Shown: positions 1 through 10,448, counted from the stretch's first letter. The stretch: 64,000 nucleotides of DNA from Pseudomonadota bacterium (GCA_021796835.1 JAKABO010000003.1:56824-120823); one strand, 5' to 3'. Numbers and translations: made by a program. The notes: generated from the sequence alone by a model not told the origin.

Positions 1-969
1 ATCGATCTTGCCAGTGAGACGTCGGACCCGGTCATCGGTTTCACGCGCGATCACCACCGGCATGAGATTGGAAACGCCCGAACGTTTGAGCCGCGGCTTG
101 AGTTGTTCGAGACGGCGCGCGGCCACGTCGAAAGCGTAGAGACGTCCCTGGTTATGCATCAGGGCGGCCAGATGCAGGGCCTTGCCCCCCGAACCGGCAC
201 AAAAATCCACCACCATGTCACGGCGGCGCGGGGCCACCAGGGCGGCCAGCAACTGACTGCCTTCATCCTGGATCTCCACCCAACCTTCGGTGAACAGGGG
301 CAAACGATTCAGGAGAGGACGTCCCTGCACCCGCACGCCCCAGGGAGACAAAGGCGTTGCCTCGGCAGCGATCCCCGCCGCCGTCAAAGCCGCCAGCACG
401 GCCGGTCGATCCGCCTTGAGCAGATTGACGCGCAAGTCCAGAGGCGCCGGTTTCTGCAGGGCCCACCCCAATGCCAGCCACTCGCCTTCCGGCAGGACTT
501 CCTGAACGGCACTCACCACCCATTCAGGCAAATGGGCCCGCACCGAGGGGGTATCGGGCAAACGTTGCGCCGCCAGTGCCGCCAACCAGTCCCGTTCCTC
601 GTCTCCCCGGCACAGTCCTTGCAATTCGCGGGCACTGCGTCCGCCGACCCGTTGCAAACTGGCCAGCACCAGGCGACGGGGCGCCGTGGCTGGAGCCAGG
701 ACCGTGAGGGATTCCCAGTGGCGCAGCAGACCATAAAAATGGTCCGTGACCCAGGCACGATCCCGTCCGCCCAATTGGGACTGGTCGCGAAAAAAGTCAT
801 GGAGCACCCGATCTGCCGGACGTGTTCCCGCCAACAGGATGCGCAGCACCTCCACCAGGGCCTCGAAGAGGGGGATCCTCACCCCGCCATTTTCCGCCTC
901 TTCCGGCGGTTTCGGCGATGGGGAAGAAGGACGGGCGGACCCACGCAAGGGGGAACGATTTTTTGTCAT
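1..969 (-). CDS. RsmB/NOL1/NOP2/Sun-family RNA (cytosine-5) methyltransferase, 3' end cut by window
   Basis: This frame is open from the ATG at 969 to the window edge, so the ORF track missed it. The protein has a variable Pro/Ser-rich start (MTKNRSPLRG...). A helical NusB-like region follows (DRVLHDFFRDQSQLGGRDRA). Next comes the Rossmann methyltransferase start, with WVEIQDEGSQLLAAL and the SAM motif VVDFCAGSGGKAL. The family methylates a cytosine C5 in 16S rRNA (RsmB acts at C967) using two cysteines. The catalytic-Cys motifs lie beyond base 1, so activity cannot be judged here. It overlaps purN by 4 bp on the same strand. RsmB itself usually sits beside fmt; next to purN this may be a paralogous family member. 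Confidence 0.85.
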   Translation of the reverse strand, partial: MTKNRSPLRGSARPSSPSPKPPEEAENGGVRIPLFEALVEVLRILLAGTRPADRVLHDFFRDQSQLGGRDRAWVTDHFYGLLRHWESLTVLAPATAPRRLVLASLQRVGGRSARELQGLCRGDEERDWLAALAAQRLPDTPSVRAHLPEWVVSAVQEVLPEGEWLALGWALQKPAPLDLRVNLLKADRPAVLAALTAAGIAAEATPLSPWGVRVQGRPLLNRLPLFTEGWVEIQDEGSQLLAALVAPRRRDMVVDFCAGSGGKALHLAALMHNQGRLYAFDVAARRLEQLKPRLKRSGVSNLMPVVIARETDDRVRRLTGKID

Positions 970-1619
970 TGAAACTCTCCTGCCCAGAGCAGGCGTAAAT
1001 TTTGTTCTCGTGAATCGTCGTACCACCGCACCTGGCCGTCCGCCCCCAGAACCCAGCGACTTTCCGCCCAGGCCCGCAATACGTAAGGGAACAACCGGTG
1101 CTCCATGGACAATACCCGTGCCGCCAGAGTTGCTTCGTCATCCCCGGGTACTACCGGCACGACCCCCTGGGCCACGATGGGTCCGCGATCCAGTTCCGGG
1201 GTAACGAAATGCACGGTGCACCCATGCACCGCCACGCCTTCCGCGAGGGCTCGACGATGCGTATGCAACCCCGGGAACGCGGGCAACAGGGAGGGATGGA
1301 TGTTGAGCAGGCGCCCCTGATAGTGCGCCACGAATTCCGGCGTCAGGATACGCATGAACCCGGCCAGCACCACCAGATCCGGCGCAAAGCCGTCGATGGC
1401 CTGCTGCAGCGCCTGATCGAAGTCCGCCCGCCCGGCATACCCCTCGGCGGGGATGACGCGGGTGGGGATGCCCCGCGCCTGGGCCAGACCCAACCCTGCC
1501 GCATCCGCCCTGGGGCTGATGACGGCCACCACCTGGAGCGGTAACCGGGCTTCCAGCAAAGCGCCCAGATTGGACCCCCGCCCGGAAATCAGGACGACGA
1601 CCCGCCGCTCGGCGTTCAT
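966..1619 (-). CDS. purN: Phosphoribosylglycinamide formyltransferase (GART)
   Basis: This enzyme transfers a formyl group from 10-formyl-THF to GAR, the third step of purine synthesis. Visible motifs are the phosphate loop SGRGSNLGALL near the N-terminus, the folate/catalytic segment NIHPSLLPAFPG and the catalytic His/Asp region HGCTVHFVTPELDRGPIV. The 217-aa length is normal for PurN. The ORF track extends 25 codons upstream, but those residues overlap purM and are not PurN-like. The ATG at 1619 gives the standard start MNAERRVVVLISGRGSN. It lies 5 nt downstream of the purM stop, so purM-purN are cotranscribed. Confidence 0.95.
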   Translation of the reverse strand: MNAERRVVVLISGRGSNLGALLEARLPLQVVAVISPRADAAGLGLAQARGIPTRVIPAEGYAGRADFDQALQQAIDGFAPDLVVLAGFMRILTPEFVAHYQGRLLNIHPSLLPAFPGLHTHRRALAEGVAVHGCTVHFVTPELDRGPIVAQGVVPVVPGDDEATLAARVLSMEHRLFPYVLRAWAESRWVLGADGQVRWYDDSREQNLRLLWAGEFQ

Positions 1620-1624
1620 GGTCC

Positions 1625-2689
1625 TCACGCGACCCAGGTCGCTGGCGCGGCCTCGAGGCGCGGCACGATCTCGCCGATGGACCAGGCTTCCCAACCCAGG
1701 GCGTCAAAATGTTCCAGCACGGTTTTTTCGTCCTGGGGAGCCACCACCAGAGCCAGCCCTACCCCGCAGTTGAACACCCGCAGCATTTCTTCCTCGGCCA
1801 CGGCACCGCTGCGTTGCAGCCACTCGAACAACGGGGTGCGGGGCCAGCGCGCCCGCTCCAGGTGGGCAGCCAGTCCGGCAGGGATCACCCGCGGCAGATT
1901 GTCCACCAGTCCGCCCCCGGTGATGTGGGCCATGCCCTTGAGGGTCACCTGTTTCATGAGGGCCAGAACGGGCTTTACATAGAGACGGGTGGGGGTCATC
2001 AGCACATCGGCCAGCGTGGCGTGGCCATACACCCCGCCGGGAAAGGGCGCCTTCAGGTCTGCCCCGCTCCGGGAGACGATTTTGCGGATCAGGGAAAACC
2101 CGTTGGAATGCGCCCCACTCGAAGCCACTCCGATGACGCGGTCTCCCGCCTGAACCGTGGAGCCATCGATCAAGGCGGATTTTTCTGCCACGCCCACCGC
2201 AAATCCCGCCAAATCATATTCCCCCGCCGGATAGGAATCGGGCATCTCCGCCGTTTCCCCTCCGATCAGGGCACAGCCGGCTTCCTCGCAACCGCGCGCA
2301 ATCCCTTCGATCACGGTGGCCGCCTGTGCCACATCGAGCCGACCACAGGCAAAGTAATCCAGAAAAAACAGGGGTTCTGCCCCCTGAACCAGGATGTCGT
2401 TGACGCTCATGGCCACCAGATCGATGCCCACTTCCTCATGGCGGTTCAACTCGAAGGCCAGACGCAATTTGGTGCCCACGCCATCGGTGCCCGAAACCAG
2501 AACCGGTTCCTTGTAACGCTGGCCGATTTCCACCAAAGCGGCAAAACCACCGATGCCGCTCACCACCTCTGGACGCAAGGTACGCCGGGCAAAGGGCTTG
2601 ATGCGTTCCACCAGGGCATCCCCCGCATCGATATCCACCCCGGCACTCCGATAGGACAGTCCGGCATTGAATGGGTTGGAAACAGTCAC
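1625..2689 (-). CDS. purM: Phosphoribosylformylglycinamidine cyclo-ligase (AIR synthetase)
   Basis: This enzyme makes AIR from FGAM with ATP, the fifth step of purine synthesis. Recognisable segments are [49 protein letters not shown] and the C-terminal [12 protein letters not shown] chose the GTG at 2689 ([17 protein letters not shown]) because a TTTGGAGA Shine-Dalgarno lies just upstream and the resulting 354 aa fits the family. The track's ATG at 2749 adds a non-homologous leader. It is transcribed divergently from the AI-2E permease gene, with a 112-bp shared region between them. Confidence 0.95.
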   Translation of the reverse strand: MTVSNPFNAGLSYRSAGVDIDAGDALVERIKPFARRTLRPEVVSGIGGFAALVEIGQRYKEPVLVSGTDGVGTKLRLAFELNRHEEVGIDLVAMSVNDILVQGAEPLFFLDYFACGRLDVAQAATVIEGIARGCEEAGCALIGGETAEMPDSYPAGEYDLAGFAVGVAEKSALIDGSTVQAGDRVIGVASSGAHSNGFSLIRKIVSRSGADLKAPFPGGVYGHATLADVLMTPTRLYVKPVLALMKQVTLKGMAHITGGGLVDNLPRVIPAGLAAHLERARWPRTPLFEWLQRSGAVAEEEMLRVFNCGVGLALVVAPQDEKTVLEHFDALGWEAWSIGEIVPRLEAAPATWVA

Positions 2690-2801
2690 AAAAATTCTCC
2701 AAAGTAGGATCGGATTCCTTCCAGAAGGATGCCGACCTGTTAAAATCACCCAGTCACAGACCGGACTTCCGAATTCTTTTTACCTGCAGATTTTAACCCA
2801 A

Positions 2802-3857
2802 ATGCCCCTGTCACGCCCCAGGTTCACCCAACGCCCTGAAATTTGGCTTGCCCTGCTGGCACTGGGTGCGCTGATCTACACTCTGGCCGACATTCTGGCG
2901 CCTTTCGTGGCCGGGCTCCTGCTGGCCTATCTCGGGCACCCGCTGGTCCGGCGCCTGAGCACCTCCTGGTTTCCCCGACCCCTGGCGGCCCTGGTCGTCG
3001 TGGGCAGTTTTCTGGGACTGGGATTGGGCTTCCTGGTGTTGCTCTTTCCCCTCCTGGCCCATGATCTCCTGCAACTGATCGCGCGCTTGCCCAACACGGC
3101 GGATGCCTGGCAAGCCGCCCTCATCCCCTACCTGCCCAGGAACCTCGGCATCGACTGGAGTACCAGTCTGAGTACCTGGCGCGAATTGCTGAAACAGCAC
3201 CTGGGATCGATCAGCGATGCTCTCCAGAACCTGCTCCTGTCCGCCCGTCACGGCGGATCGGTGCTGATCCATCTGTTCCTGACCCTGCTGCTGATTCCCG
3301 TCGTCACCTTCTACCTGCTCAAGGACTGGGATCGACTGATCCAGACCCTGGCTCAAAAACTTCCCCCGCGCAATGCGGCCCCCCTGCGCCAGCTGGCCCA
3401 CGAAATCGATGTCGTACTGGGCCAGTTCCTGCGCGGTCAAGTGCTGGTCATGACCTGCATGGCGACATTCTACGGCCTGGGTCTGCATTTCACGGGGCTG
3501 TCCTCGGGACTGGCCCTGGGCATCACCGCCGGATTGCTGGTCTTCATCCCCTACGTGGGCGTCTTCATCGGGTTCGTTCTGGCCGTTCTCACGGCGCTGA
3601 TTCAGGACCCTTCCCTGCTGCTGCCCGTCTGCGGTGTGTTTGCCGCCGGCCACGTGCTGGAAGGCTCGTTCATCACGCCCCGCCTGGTGGGGGAACGCAT
3701 CGGGTTACACCCCGTCATGGTCATCCTGGCCTTGCTGTCCTTCGGTCAACTGCTGGGTTTTTTCGGGATCGTGATCGCCCTGCCCGCCTCGGCCGTCGCC
3801 CGCATCCTGTTGGGCCATCTCCACCAGATCTGGTGGTCAAGGGAGACGACCCCCTGA
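2802..3857 (+). CDS. AI-2E/PerM-family membrane transporter
   Basis: This is a polytopic inner-membrane protein of about 351 aa starting MPLSRPRFTQRPEIW. It has strongly hydrophobic blocks at its N-terminus (WLALLALGALIY, ILAPFVAGLLLAYLG), in the middle (LFLTLLLIPVVTFYLLKDW) and at its C-terminus (GITAGLLVFIPYVGVFIGF; LALLSFGQLLGFFGIVIALP). The IPYVG segment and the late GFFG/P pattern are typical of the AI-2E exporter-like superfamily (PerM, TqsA). The substrate is unknown. The track's earlier start overlaps purM and reads a non-membrane leader, so ATG 2802 is preferred. Its stop overlaps the hda start (TGATG). Confidence 0.85.
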   Translation: MPLSRPRFTQRPEIWLALLALGALIYTLADILAPFVAGLLLAYLGHPLVRRLSTSWFPRPLAALVVVGSFLGLGLGFLVLLFPLLAHDLLQLIARLPNTADAWQAALIPYLPRNLGIDWSTSLSTWRELLKQHLGSISDALQNLLLSARHGGSVLIHLFLTLLLIPVVTFYLLKDWDRLIQTLAQKLPPRNAAPLRQLAHEIDVVLGQFLRGQVLVMTCMATFYGLGLHFTGLSSGLALGITAGLLVFIPYVGVFIGFVLAVLTALIQDPSLLLPVCGVFAAGHVLEGSFITPRLVGERIGLHPVMVILALLSFGQLLGFFGIVIALPASAVARILLGHLHQIWWSRETTP

Positions 3858-4510
3858 TGCGCCAGCAGATCCTTGACCTGACCCCCGATCCGCGCCCGTG
3901 TCTGGACGACTTTGTACAAGGCAGTAACGGAGAGATCGTCAGCGCCCTGCGCCGCTGGCAAGAGGGCGAAGGAGAACGCCAGATCTACCTCTGGGGAGAT
4001 CCGGGCTCGGGAAAAACCCACCTCCTGCGCGCTCTGGTCCGGCCCGAGGAATTTGTGCGCACCACGCCGGAAACCCGTTTCGAGCCCGATCAAAACCCGA
4101 ACCTGGCCGTGGACGACGTGCATCTTTTGGGTTCGGAAGGTGCCCTGGACCTGTTTCACCGGTATAATGAGCGGCGGGATCAGGGATTGGGGCTACTGGT
4201 CAGCGGTTCCTGTCCCCCGGCCCACCTGCCTCTTTTCCCCGACCTGAGAACCCGTCTGGCCTGGGGGTTGGTGTTAAGGGTTTCGCCATTGAACGATGAA
4301 GAAAAAATTACAGCCCTGCATACCCACGCCCAATCCCTGGGGCTCACGCTTCCCCCGGCGGTCGCCCAGTACCTGTTGACCCATTGTCCGCGTCGCAATG
4401 ACTATCTTTTTTCGCTCATGAAAGAATTTCATCACTGGACCCTGGCCACACACCGTGCCACCATCACTTTGCCGATGGTGCGCGAAATCCTTGGAAACCT
4501 TCACTCTTGA
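3857..4510 (+). CDS. hda: DnaA-related regulatory protein Hda-type AAA+ ATPase
   Basis: This is a 217-aa DnaA-like AAA+ protein without the DnaA DNA-binding domain. It shows Walker A in WGDPGSGKTHLL, a Walker B-like segment LAVDDVHLLG, sensor-1 region LLVSGSCPPAHLP and a box VII-like segment DLRTRLAWGLVLRVSPL. Hda together with the DNA-loaded clamp stimulates hydrolysis of DnaA-bound ATP and limits re-initiation. The ATG at 3857 overlaps the upstream stop and has an AAGGGAGA ribosome site. A location after the AI-2E permease and before HAD-pcnB is a common betaproteobacterial arrangement. The N-terminal clamp-binding motif is probably the QQILDL segment. Confidence 0.82.
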   Translation: MRQQILDLTPDPRPCLDDFVQGSNGEIVSALRRWQEGEGERQIYLWGDPGSGKTHLLRALVRPEEFVRTTPETRFEPDQNPNLAVDDVHLLGSEGALDLFHRYNERRDQGLGLLVSGSCPPAHLPLFPDLRTRLAWGLVLRVSPLNDEEKITALHTHAQSLGLTLPPAVAQYLLTHCPRRNDYLFSLMKEFHHWTLATHRATITLPMVREILGNLHS

Positions 4511-4520
4511 CCCGACCTTC

Positions 4521-5189
4521 ATGCGCCTTGCCCTCTTTGATCTAGACCATACCCTGCTGTCCGGTGACAGCGATTTTGAATGGGGCCAGTTTCTGGCCAA
4601 CCAGGGCGTACTCGACCGCGTGCGTCATGAAGCCAAAAACCGGGCCTTTTATGACGACTACAGGGAAGGGAAACTGGACATCGATGCGTTCCTGGCCTTC
4701 CAGCTGGAACCTCTGTCCCGCTTTCCCCGTGCCCAACTGGATCAGTGGCATCGTCGCTTCATGACGGAACACATCCTTCCGCTGGTCAGCCCGGCGGCCC
4801 TCGAACGCGTCCGGGCCGAACAAGCGCAGGCCCAACTGGTTGCCATCATCACCGCCACCAATCGTTTCGTCACGGGTCCCATCGCCGCCCTGTTCGGCAT
4901 CGACCATCTGATCGCCACCGAACCCGCCCAGAACGAAGCGGGCCAATTCACCGGCAAAGTGCAGGGGATTCCCAGTTTCCGGGAAGGCAAGGTCACGCGC
5001 GTGGACGAATGGCTGGCCGGCCTGGGCCACCGTTGGCAGGACTTTACGGAAACCGCCTTCTACAGCGACTCCCAGAACGACCTCCCCTTGCTGGAACGGG
5101 CCAGCGAACCCGTGGTCGTGAATCCCGACCCCGTTCTTTCCGACCTGGCCCAACAACGGGGTTGGCCTGTCTACCACTGGAAATCCTGA
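4521..5189 (+). CDS. HAD-IB family (SerB-like) phosphatase
   Basis: This haloacid-dehalogenase-type phosphatase has 222 aa. Motif I is FDLDHTLLSGDSD (nucleophile Asp and acid/base Asp), motif II is the Thr in IITATNRF, motif III Lys is probably in FREGKVTRVDEWL, and motif IV is FYSDSQNDLPLLE. Family members include phosphoserine and histidinol-phosphate phosphatases, and the exact substrate cannot be read from sequence. The start at 4521 (MRLALFDLDHT) is set by the motif I position. The track's extension overlaps hda in another frame. It is followed 1 nt later by pcnB. Confidence 0.85.
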   Translation: MRLALFDLDHTLLSGDSDFEWGQFLANQGVLDRVRHEAKNRAFYDDYREGKLDIDAFLAFQLEPLSRFPRAQLDQWHRRFMTEHILPLVSPAALERVRAEQAQAQLVAIITATNRFVTGPIAALFGIDHLIATEPAQNEAGQFTGKVQGIPSFREGKVTRVDEWLAGLGHRWQDFTETAFYSDSQNDLPLLERASEPVVVNPDPVLSDLAQQRGWPVYHWKS

Positions 5190-5190
5190 C

Positions 5191-6498
5191 ATGATCCGGC
5201 GTCTTCTGAACAGGGTCTTCGGCCCCAAAAAAAACCGTCATGGCGCAAAGCCCCTCGCGCTGACCGCCTCCCAGCACTCCCTGCGCCCCCAGGCCATCAG
5301 TCCCTGCGCGCTGCGCGTGATCAAAACTCTCCAGGAAAACGGCTTTCAGGCCTATGTGGTGGGCGGTGCCGTGCGCGACCTGCTGCTGCAGAAATCGCCC
5401 AAGGACTTCGATGTCGCCACCAATGCCACGCCCGAACAGATCCGACGCCTGATCCGGCGCTCGCGCATCATCGGGCGACGTTTCCAGATCATCCACGTCC
5501 CCTGCCACGACGAAATCGTTGAAGTCACCACCTTTCGGGGCCATGCGCCCCATGACCATCATTCCCAGACCGACGAACATGGTCGCCTGACCCGGGACAA
5601 CGTCTTTGGCAGCCTGGAAGAAGATGCCGCCCGTCGTGACTTTACGGCCAACGCGCTGTTTTATGATCCGGTCCACAATATCCTGCTGGATTATTTCTCC
5701 GGAACGAAGGACATCGCTGCCCGCCGCCTGGTCATGATCGGCGATCCCGTCCAGCGGTTTCGCGAGGATCCGGTACGCCTGCTGCGCGCCATCCGCTTCA
5801 GCGCAAAGTTGGGTTTCACCCTGGATGCGGCCCTGATCGGGCCCCTGCGCGAATTGAGCAACCTGCTGTCCCCCATCCCCGAATCCCGCCTGTTTGACGA
5901 ATTGCTCAAGTTGCTCGTGTCCGGACAGGCTCGGTCCTGCCTGGAATTGCTCCACCAGTTCGGGCTGCATCCCCATCTTTTGCCGCATCTCGACACCCTG
6001 TGGGCCAACCCGGACCAGAGGCACTTCATCACCCTTGCACTGGATAATACCGATGAACGGCTACGGGACAAAAAACCGGTTTCTCCGGGCTTCCTGCTGG
6101 CTGCCCTGTTCTGGCCTCCGGTCCAGACCCTCTGGCAGGCCCGCCAGGCCCAGGGAGAACCCCTTTATCCCGCCCTGTTCGGGGCCATGGAAACGGTCCT
6201 GGATGCGCAGCGCAAGACCTTGCCCATCCCGCACCGTTTCGATGGCACCATGAAGGAAATCTGGAGCCTGCAACCCCGTTTTGAACAGCGCAGCGGCCAA
6301 CGGCCTTCCCGCCTGCTGGAGCACCCCCGCTTCCGGGCAGGGTACGATTTTCTGCTGCTGCGCTCTGCCAGCGGCAATGCGCCCCCCGAGTTGGGCGTCT
6401 GGTGGAAGACCTTCCTGGAAGCCGACCCCGACACCCGCCCCTCCCTCCTGGTGCAGGAGATCCGTAAACCACGCTCGCGTCGCCGTCGTACCCCATGA
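5191..6498 (+). CDS. pcnB: Poly(A) polymerase I (PcnB-type nucleotidyltransferase)
   Basis: This enzyme adds 3' poly(A) tails to RNA and so promotes decay. The class II nucleotidyltransferase head is clear: GGAVRDLLLQKSPKDFDVATNA contains the G-G/DxD catalytic signature. It is followed by RRSRIIGRRFQIIHV and the RRDFTANALFYD motif C region. The Arg/Lys-rich C-terminus (RKPRSRRRRTP) is typical of PcnB and distinguishes it from the CCA-adding enzyme. The 435-aa length is normal. Its last codons overlap the folK start (ATGATG), suggesting translational coupling. Confidence 0.93.
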   Translation: MIRRLLNRVFGPKKNRHGAKPLALTASQHSLRPQAISPCALRVIKTLQENGFQAYVVGGAVRDLLLQKSPKDFDVATNATPEQIRRLIRRSRIIGRRFQIIHVPCHDEIVEVTTFRGHAPHDHHSQTDEHGRLTRDNVFGSLEEDAARRDFTANALFYDPVHNILLDYFSGTKDIAARRLVMIGDPVQRFREDPVRLLRAIRFSAKLGFTLDAALIGPLRELSNLLSPIPESRLFDELLKLLVSGQARSCLELLHQFGLHPHLLPHLDTLWANPDQRHFITLALDNTDERLRDKKPVSPGFLLAALFWPPVQTLWQARQAQGEPLYPALFGAMETVLDAQRKTLPIPHRFDGTMKEIWSLQPRFEQRSGQRPSRLLEHPRFRAGYDFLLLRSASGNAPPELGVWWKTFLEADPDTRPSLLVQEIRKPRSRRRRTP

Positions 6499-7013
6499 TG
6501 AGTCCCGCCTCCCTTCCGGCCCCGCACCTGGAACCCGTCAGCGCTTATATCGGCGTGGGCAGCAATCTGGCCGACCCGGTCCACCAGGTCACCTCGGCAC
6601 TCAATCGCCTGGATGCCTTCCCGGGAACGCGTCTGATCGCCCGTTCGAACCTGTACCGAAGCCCGCCCTTCGGGCATCTGGATCAACCGGATTTCATCAA
6701 TGCCGTCGCACACATCGAAACGGTCCTCGATCCCGAGACACTGCTGTCCGAACTGTTGAGTCTGGAACAGGCCCATGGACGGGTGCGCCTGTTTGCCAAT
6801 GGGCCACGTACCCTGGATCTGGATATCCTGATGTATGGAACGGAATGCCGCCAGAATGCGCGCCTGACCCTCCCCCATCCCCGGCTCGCCCAACGTTCCT
6901 TCGTGCTCCTGCCCTGGCTCGACGTGGCCCCGGAAACCCTCATGATTCCCGGACAGGGAACCATTGCCCGGTTGCTGTCCACCTGTCCCGGCCCGCTGGC
7001 CCTGCCCCTCTGA
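6495..7013 (+). CDS. folK: 6-hydroxymethyl-7,8-dihydropterin pyrophosphokinase (HPPK)
   Basis: This enzyme transfers pyrophosphate from ATP to hydroxymethyl-dihydropterin in folate synthesis. Characteristic segments are AYIGVGSNLADP at the start, FINAVAHIET, the Mg-binding NGPRTLDLDILMYG and LPHPRLAQRSFVLLPW. The protein has 172 aa with a short Pro-rich leader. Start codons ATGATG overlap the pcnB end. The order pcnB-folK-panC resembles the proteobacterial pcnB-folK-panB-panC cluster, but panB is not present between folK and panC here. Confidence 0.93.
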   Translation: MMSPASLPAPHLEPVSAYIGVGSNLADPVHQVTSALNRLDAFPGTRLIARSNLYRSPPFGHLDQPDFINAVAHIETVLDPETLLSELLSLEQAHGRVRLFANGPRTLDLDILMYGTECRQNARLTLPHPRLAQRSFVLLPWLDVAPETLMIPGQGTIARLLSTCPGPLALPL

Positions 7014-7031
7014 CCCACCCCCGAACAGTCC

Positions 7032-7853
7032 ATGGATATCCTGCACACCCTCAGCGCCCTGCGTCACCGCCTTGCCCAGGAACCCACGGTTGCCCTGGTC
7101 CCCACCATGGGGAACCTCCACGACGGACATATCGATCTGGTCCGCCGGGTCCAGTCCCATGCCCCCTGCGTGGTGACCAGCATTTTCGTCAATCGCCTGC
7201 AATTCGGTCCGCAGGAAGACTTCTCCCGCTATCCACGCACGCTGGAGGAGGACTGCGCCCGTTTGAAACAGGCCGGATGCGCCGTGGTTTTTGCCCCCCC
7301 GGAAAACGAGATGTATCCCGAACCCCAAACGGTCACGGTCGACCCTTCCCCGCTTCAGGACGAACTGGAAGGGGCCATCCGTCCCGGGCATTTCCGGGGG
7401 GTGGCCACCGTGGTCCTGAAACTGTTCCACATGGTTCAGCCCCAGGTGGCCATCTTCGGCAAAAAGGATTATCAGCAAACCCTGATTCTGCGCACCATGG
7501 TGCGTCAACTGGCCCTGCCCGTCACGCTCCTGGCGGCCGAAACGGTACGGGCGCCCGATGGCCTGGCGCTCAGTTCGCGCAACCGTTACCTGAGCCCGGC
7601 GGAGCGACAGCGTGCGCCCGAACTCCACCAGGCTCTGAAGGCCGTGGCCGAAGCACTGAAACAGGGAAAAACGCCGCAGGAAAGTCTGGAACGAGGACAA
7701 CTCGACCCCACCTGCTGGAGGACGGATTACATGACCGTACGCCGTGCCCAGGATCTGGGCGCCCCCACGCCCGAAGATCGTTCCCTGGTGGTACTGGGTG
7801 CCGCACGTCTGGGGAGCACCCGCCTCATCGACAACCTCGAAGTCTCACGCTGA
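7032..7853 (+). CDS. panC: Pantothenate synthetase
   Basis: This enzyme condenses pantoate and beta-alanine with ATP to give pantothenate. The nucleotidyltransferase HIGH-like motif appears as [11 protein letters not shown]. Other signatures are [30 protein letters not shown] and the KMSKS-like SSRNRYLSP. The protein has 273 aa, near the family length. It lies 18 nt after folK. Its 3' end overlaps the convergent alaS gene by 9 bp. The absence of panB from this cluster means pantoate synthesis must be encoded elsewhere. Confidence 0.94.
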   Translation: MDILHTLSALRHRLAQEPTVALVPTMGNLHDGHIDLVRRVQSHAPCVVTSIFVNRLQFGPQEDFSRYPRTLEEDCARLKQAGCAVVFAPPENEMYPEPQTVTVDPSPLQDELEGAIRPGHFRGVATVVLKLFHMVQPQVAIFGKKDYQQTLILRTMVRQLALPVTLLAAETVRAPDGLALSSRNRYLSPAERQRAPELHQALKAVAEALKQGKTPQESLERGQLDPTCWRTDYMTVRRAQDLGAPTPEDRSLVVLGAARLGSTRLIDNLEVSR

Positions 7854-10448
7854 CCCCTGAAGGCGGGCGCTGACCCAAGGCAGGACCGAGGCCAGCGCCT
7901 CCGGCAACGCATCGGGCCGGGTTCCTCCGGCCTGGGCCAGATCGGGGCGTCCCCCCCCCTTCCCGCCCACCTGTGGCGCAAGATAGCCCACCAGTTCCCC
8001 GGCCTTGAGGCGCGGGATCAGGTCGGCGGTCACCCCCGCCAGCACCGCCACTCTTCCGTCCTGCACTGCCGCCAGCACGACCACGGCCGAGAGGGCCTGC
8101 CCCTTGAGGGCATCCCAGGCCTCACGAAGGCCCTTGGCATCAGTGTCGGGTAGCGTGGTCGCCAGAACCCGAACCCCTTCCACGACCTGCGCCTGGTCGA
8201 GCAGAGCCACCCCGGCCCGCGCTGCCCCCTGTGCCTTCAGGCGGGACAATTCCCGTTCCCGCGCCTGCCCCTGTTCCAGCAGTTGCTGCAAACGTTTGGG
8301 CGCCTCCTGGGGGGTGGCGTGGAGTCGTTGCGCAAGTTCATACAGTTGGCGCTGTTCCTGTTGGGTCCAGAGCAGGGCAGTCGCGCCCGTCACGCCCTCC
8401 ACCCTTCGGGTTCCCGCTGCCACGCCGGACTGGGTCACCAGACGAAACAGTCCGATATCTCCCGTCCGGGCGACGTGGGTTCCCCCACACAGTTCAGTGG
8501 AAAACGCCCCCATGCCGATGACCCGCACCTCGGCGCCATATTTTTCGCCAAACAGGGCCATGGCCCCCTGGCGCAGGGCTTCATCGTAATTCATCGTCCG
8601 GATGGAAACCGGCACATTCCGTCGAATCTCCTCGTTGACCAGCATCTCCACTGCCTGTATCTGCTCGTTCGTCAAGGATTCACCGTGGGAAAAATCGAAA
8701 CGGGTGCGCTGGGCATCCACCAGTGAGCCGCGCTGGGCCACATGACCGCCCAACACCGCGCGCAGGGCGGCATGCAGCAGATGGGTGGCCGAATGGTTGA
8801 GGGCGGCCTGCCAGCGTGCGGTTTCATCGACGCGTCCCAGCACGGTCGCCCCCACGGTCAAGGCCCCCTCGAGCACGCGCCCCTGGTGGCCGAAAACCTG
8901 AGCCTGGATTTTCTGGGTATCGACCACCTCAAAATGACCGTCCTTTCCTTCCAGCCGCCCCCGATCCCCCACCTGCCCCCCCGCTTCGGCGTAGAACGGG
9001 GTACGATCGAGCACCACGATCCCTGTCTGACCCGCCTCCAGCCGGGACACCGGACTTCCTTCATGATAAAGGGCCTGCACCACGCTCGACTCCTGGAGTG
9101 TGTCGTAGCCCACAAAGGTCGTCACCGGTCCGTCGTACTCCACGCCACTCTCTGCCGTAAAGCGGGAAGCCGCACGGGCCCGCTCACGTTGTTGCGCCAT
9201 GGCCTGCTCAAAACCTTCCAGATCCAGCGTCGCCCCCCGCTCGCGTGCAATGTCTGCGGTCAGGTCCACGGGGAAGCCATAGGTATCCGCCAGGCGGAAG
9301 ATCACCTCGCCAGAAAGATGCTCGGCGTTCAGGCGCAGGGCCTCGTCCAGCACCGCCAAGCCATGCTCGAGCGTTTCGGAAAAACGTTCCTCTTCCTGCA
9401 GGAGTACGGCCTTGACCCGCTCCTGTGCCGCCACCAGTTCGGGATAAGCCTCTCCCATCACCGCCACCAGATCCTCCACCAAACGGTAGAAGAAGGGCTG
9501 TTTCTGCCCCAGTCGATAACCATGGCGAATGGCGCGCCGAATGATGCGGCGCAGCACATACCCCCGTCCCTCGTTGCCCGGAATGATGCCATCCACCACC
9601 AGAAAGGCACAGGCCCGGATATGGTCGGCAATGACGCGCAGGGACTGGCTGGCAGGGTCTGGAGCCCCCGTATGACGCTGGGCCGCCGCAATCAGGTCAC
9701 GAAACAGGTCGATCTCGTAGTTGCTGTGCACGCCCTGCAGGATCGCCGCAATCCGTTCCAGCCCCATTCCCGTATCCACCGAAGGACGCGGCAGGGGATG
9801 CAGCACCCCCTGTTCGTCGCGATTGAACTGCATGAACACCAGGTTCCAGATTTCGATGTACCGATCGCCATCGGCCTCGGCCGACCCCGGCGGCCCTCCC
9901 GCCACTTCGGGGCCATGGTCATAAAATATCTCGCTACAGGGTCCACAGGGCCCGGTATCCCCCATCTGCCAGAAGTTGTCCGCCGTGGCGATGCGCGTGA
10001 AACGGGCGGGGTCCACGCCGATCTCATCGAGCCAGATCGTGGCGGCCTCTTCATCGTCATGGTAAACCGTCACCCACAGACGCTCTTTGGGCAACCCCAG
10101 TTCCTCCGTCAGGAATTGCCAGGCGTACCCGATGGCTGCGCGTTTGAAATAGTCGCCAAAACTGAAGTTGCCCAGCATCTCGAAGAAGGTATGATGACGC
10201 GCCGTGTACCCCACATTCTCCAGGTCGTTGTGCTTCCCCCCAGCGCGGACACTGCGCTGACTGCTGGTGGCGCGGGTGTAGGGGCGCTGCTCCTTGCCGA
10301 GAAAGACGTCCTTGAACTGGACCATGCCCGAGTTGGTGAAGAGCAGGGTCGGATCATGGGCCGGCACCAGGGAACTGGAAGGCACGATGGTATGCCCATG
10401 CCGGGCGAAGAACTGCAGGAAACACGTACGCAGGGCGGAAGATTTCAT
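7845..10448 (-). CDS. alaS: Alanyl-tRNA synthetase
   Basis: This is a class II synthetase of 867 aa. The catalytic domain shows [17 protein letters not shown] and [18 protein letters not shown]. The editing domain carries [16 protein letters not shown] (zinc-type HxxxH) and [13 protein letters not shown]. The C-terminal C-Ala domain ends in a Gly-rich [16 protein letters not shown] segment. It charges tRNA-Ala and deacylates mischarged Ser and Gly. It is downstream of atpC on the same strand after a 76-bp gap. The gap may hold its own promoter, but I see only a weak TAAAAT -10-like element. The 3' end overlaps panC. Confidence 0.97.
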   Translation of the reverse strand: MKSSALRTCFLQFFARHGHTIVPSSSLVPAHDPTLLFTNSGMVQFKDVFLGKEQRPYTRATSSQRSVRAGGKHNDLENVGYTARHHTFFEMLGNFSFGDYFKRAAIGYAWQFLTEELGLPKERLWVTVYHDDEEAATIWLDEIGVDPARFTRIATADNFWQMGDTGPCGPCSEIFYDHGPEVAGGPPGSAEADGDRYIEIWNLVFMQFNRDEQGVLHPLPRPSVDTGMGLERIAAILQGVHSNYEIDLFRDLIAAAQRHTGAPDPASQSLRVIADHIRACAFLVVDGIIPGNEGRGYVLRRIIRRAIRHGYRLGQKQPFFYRLVEDLVAVMGEAYPELVAAQERVKAVLLQEEERFSETLEHGLAVLDEALRLNAEHLSGEVIFRLADTYGFPVDLTADIARERGATLDLEGFEQAMAQQRERARAASRFTAESGVEYDGPVTTFVGYDTLQESSVVQALYHEGSPVSRLEAGQTGIVVLDRTPFYAEAGGQVGDRGRLEGKDGHFEVVDTQKIQAQVFGHQGRVLEGALTVGATVLGRVDETARWQAALNHSATHLLHAALRAVLGGHVAQRGSLVDAQRTRFDFSHGESLTNEQIQAVEMLVNEEIRRNVPVSIRTMNYDEALRQGAMALFGEKYGAEVRVIGMGAFSTELCGGTHVARTGDIGLFRLVTQSGVAAGTRRVEGVTGATALLWTQQEQRQLYELAQRLHATPQEAPKRLQQLLEQGQARERELSRLKAQGAARAGVALLDQAQVVEGVRVLATTLPDTDAKGLREAWDALKGQALSAVVVLAAVQDGRVAVLAGVTADLIPRLKAGELVGYLAPQVGGKGGGRPDLAQAGGTRPDALPEALASVLPWVSARLQGSA

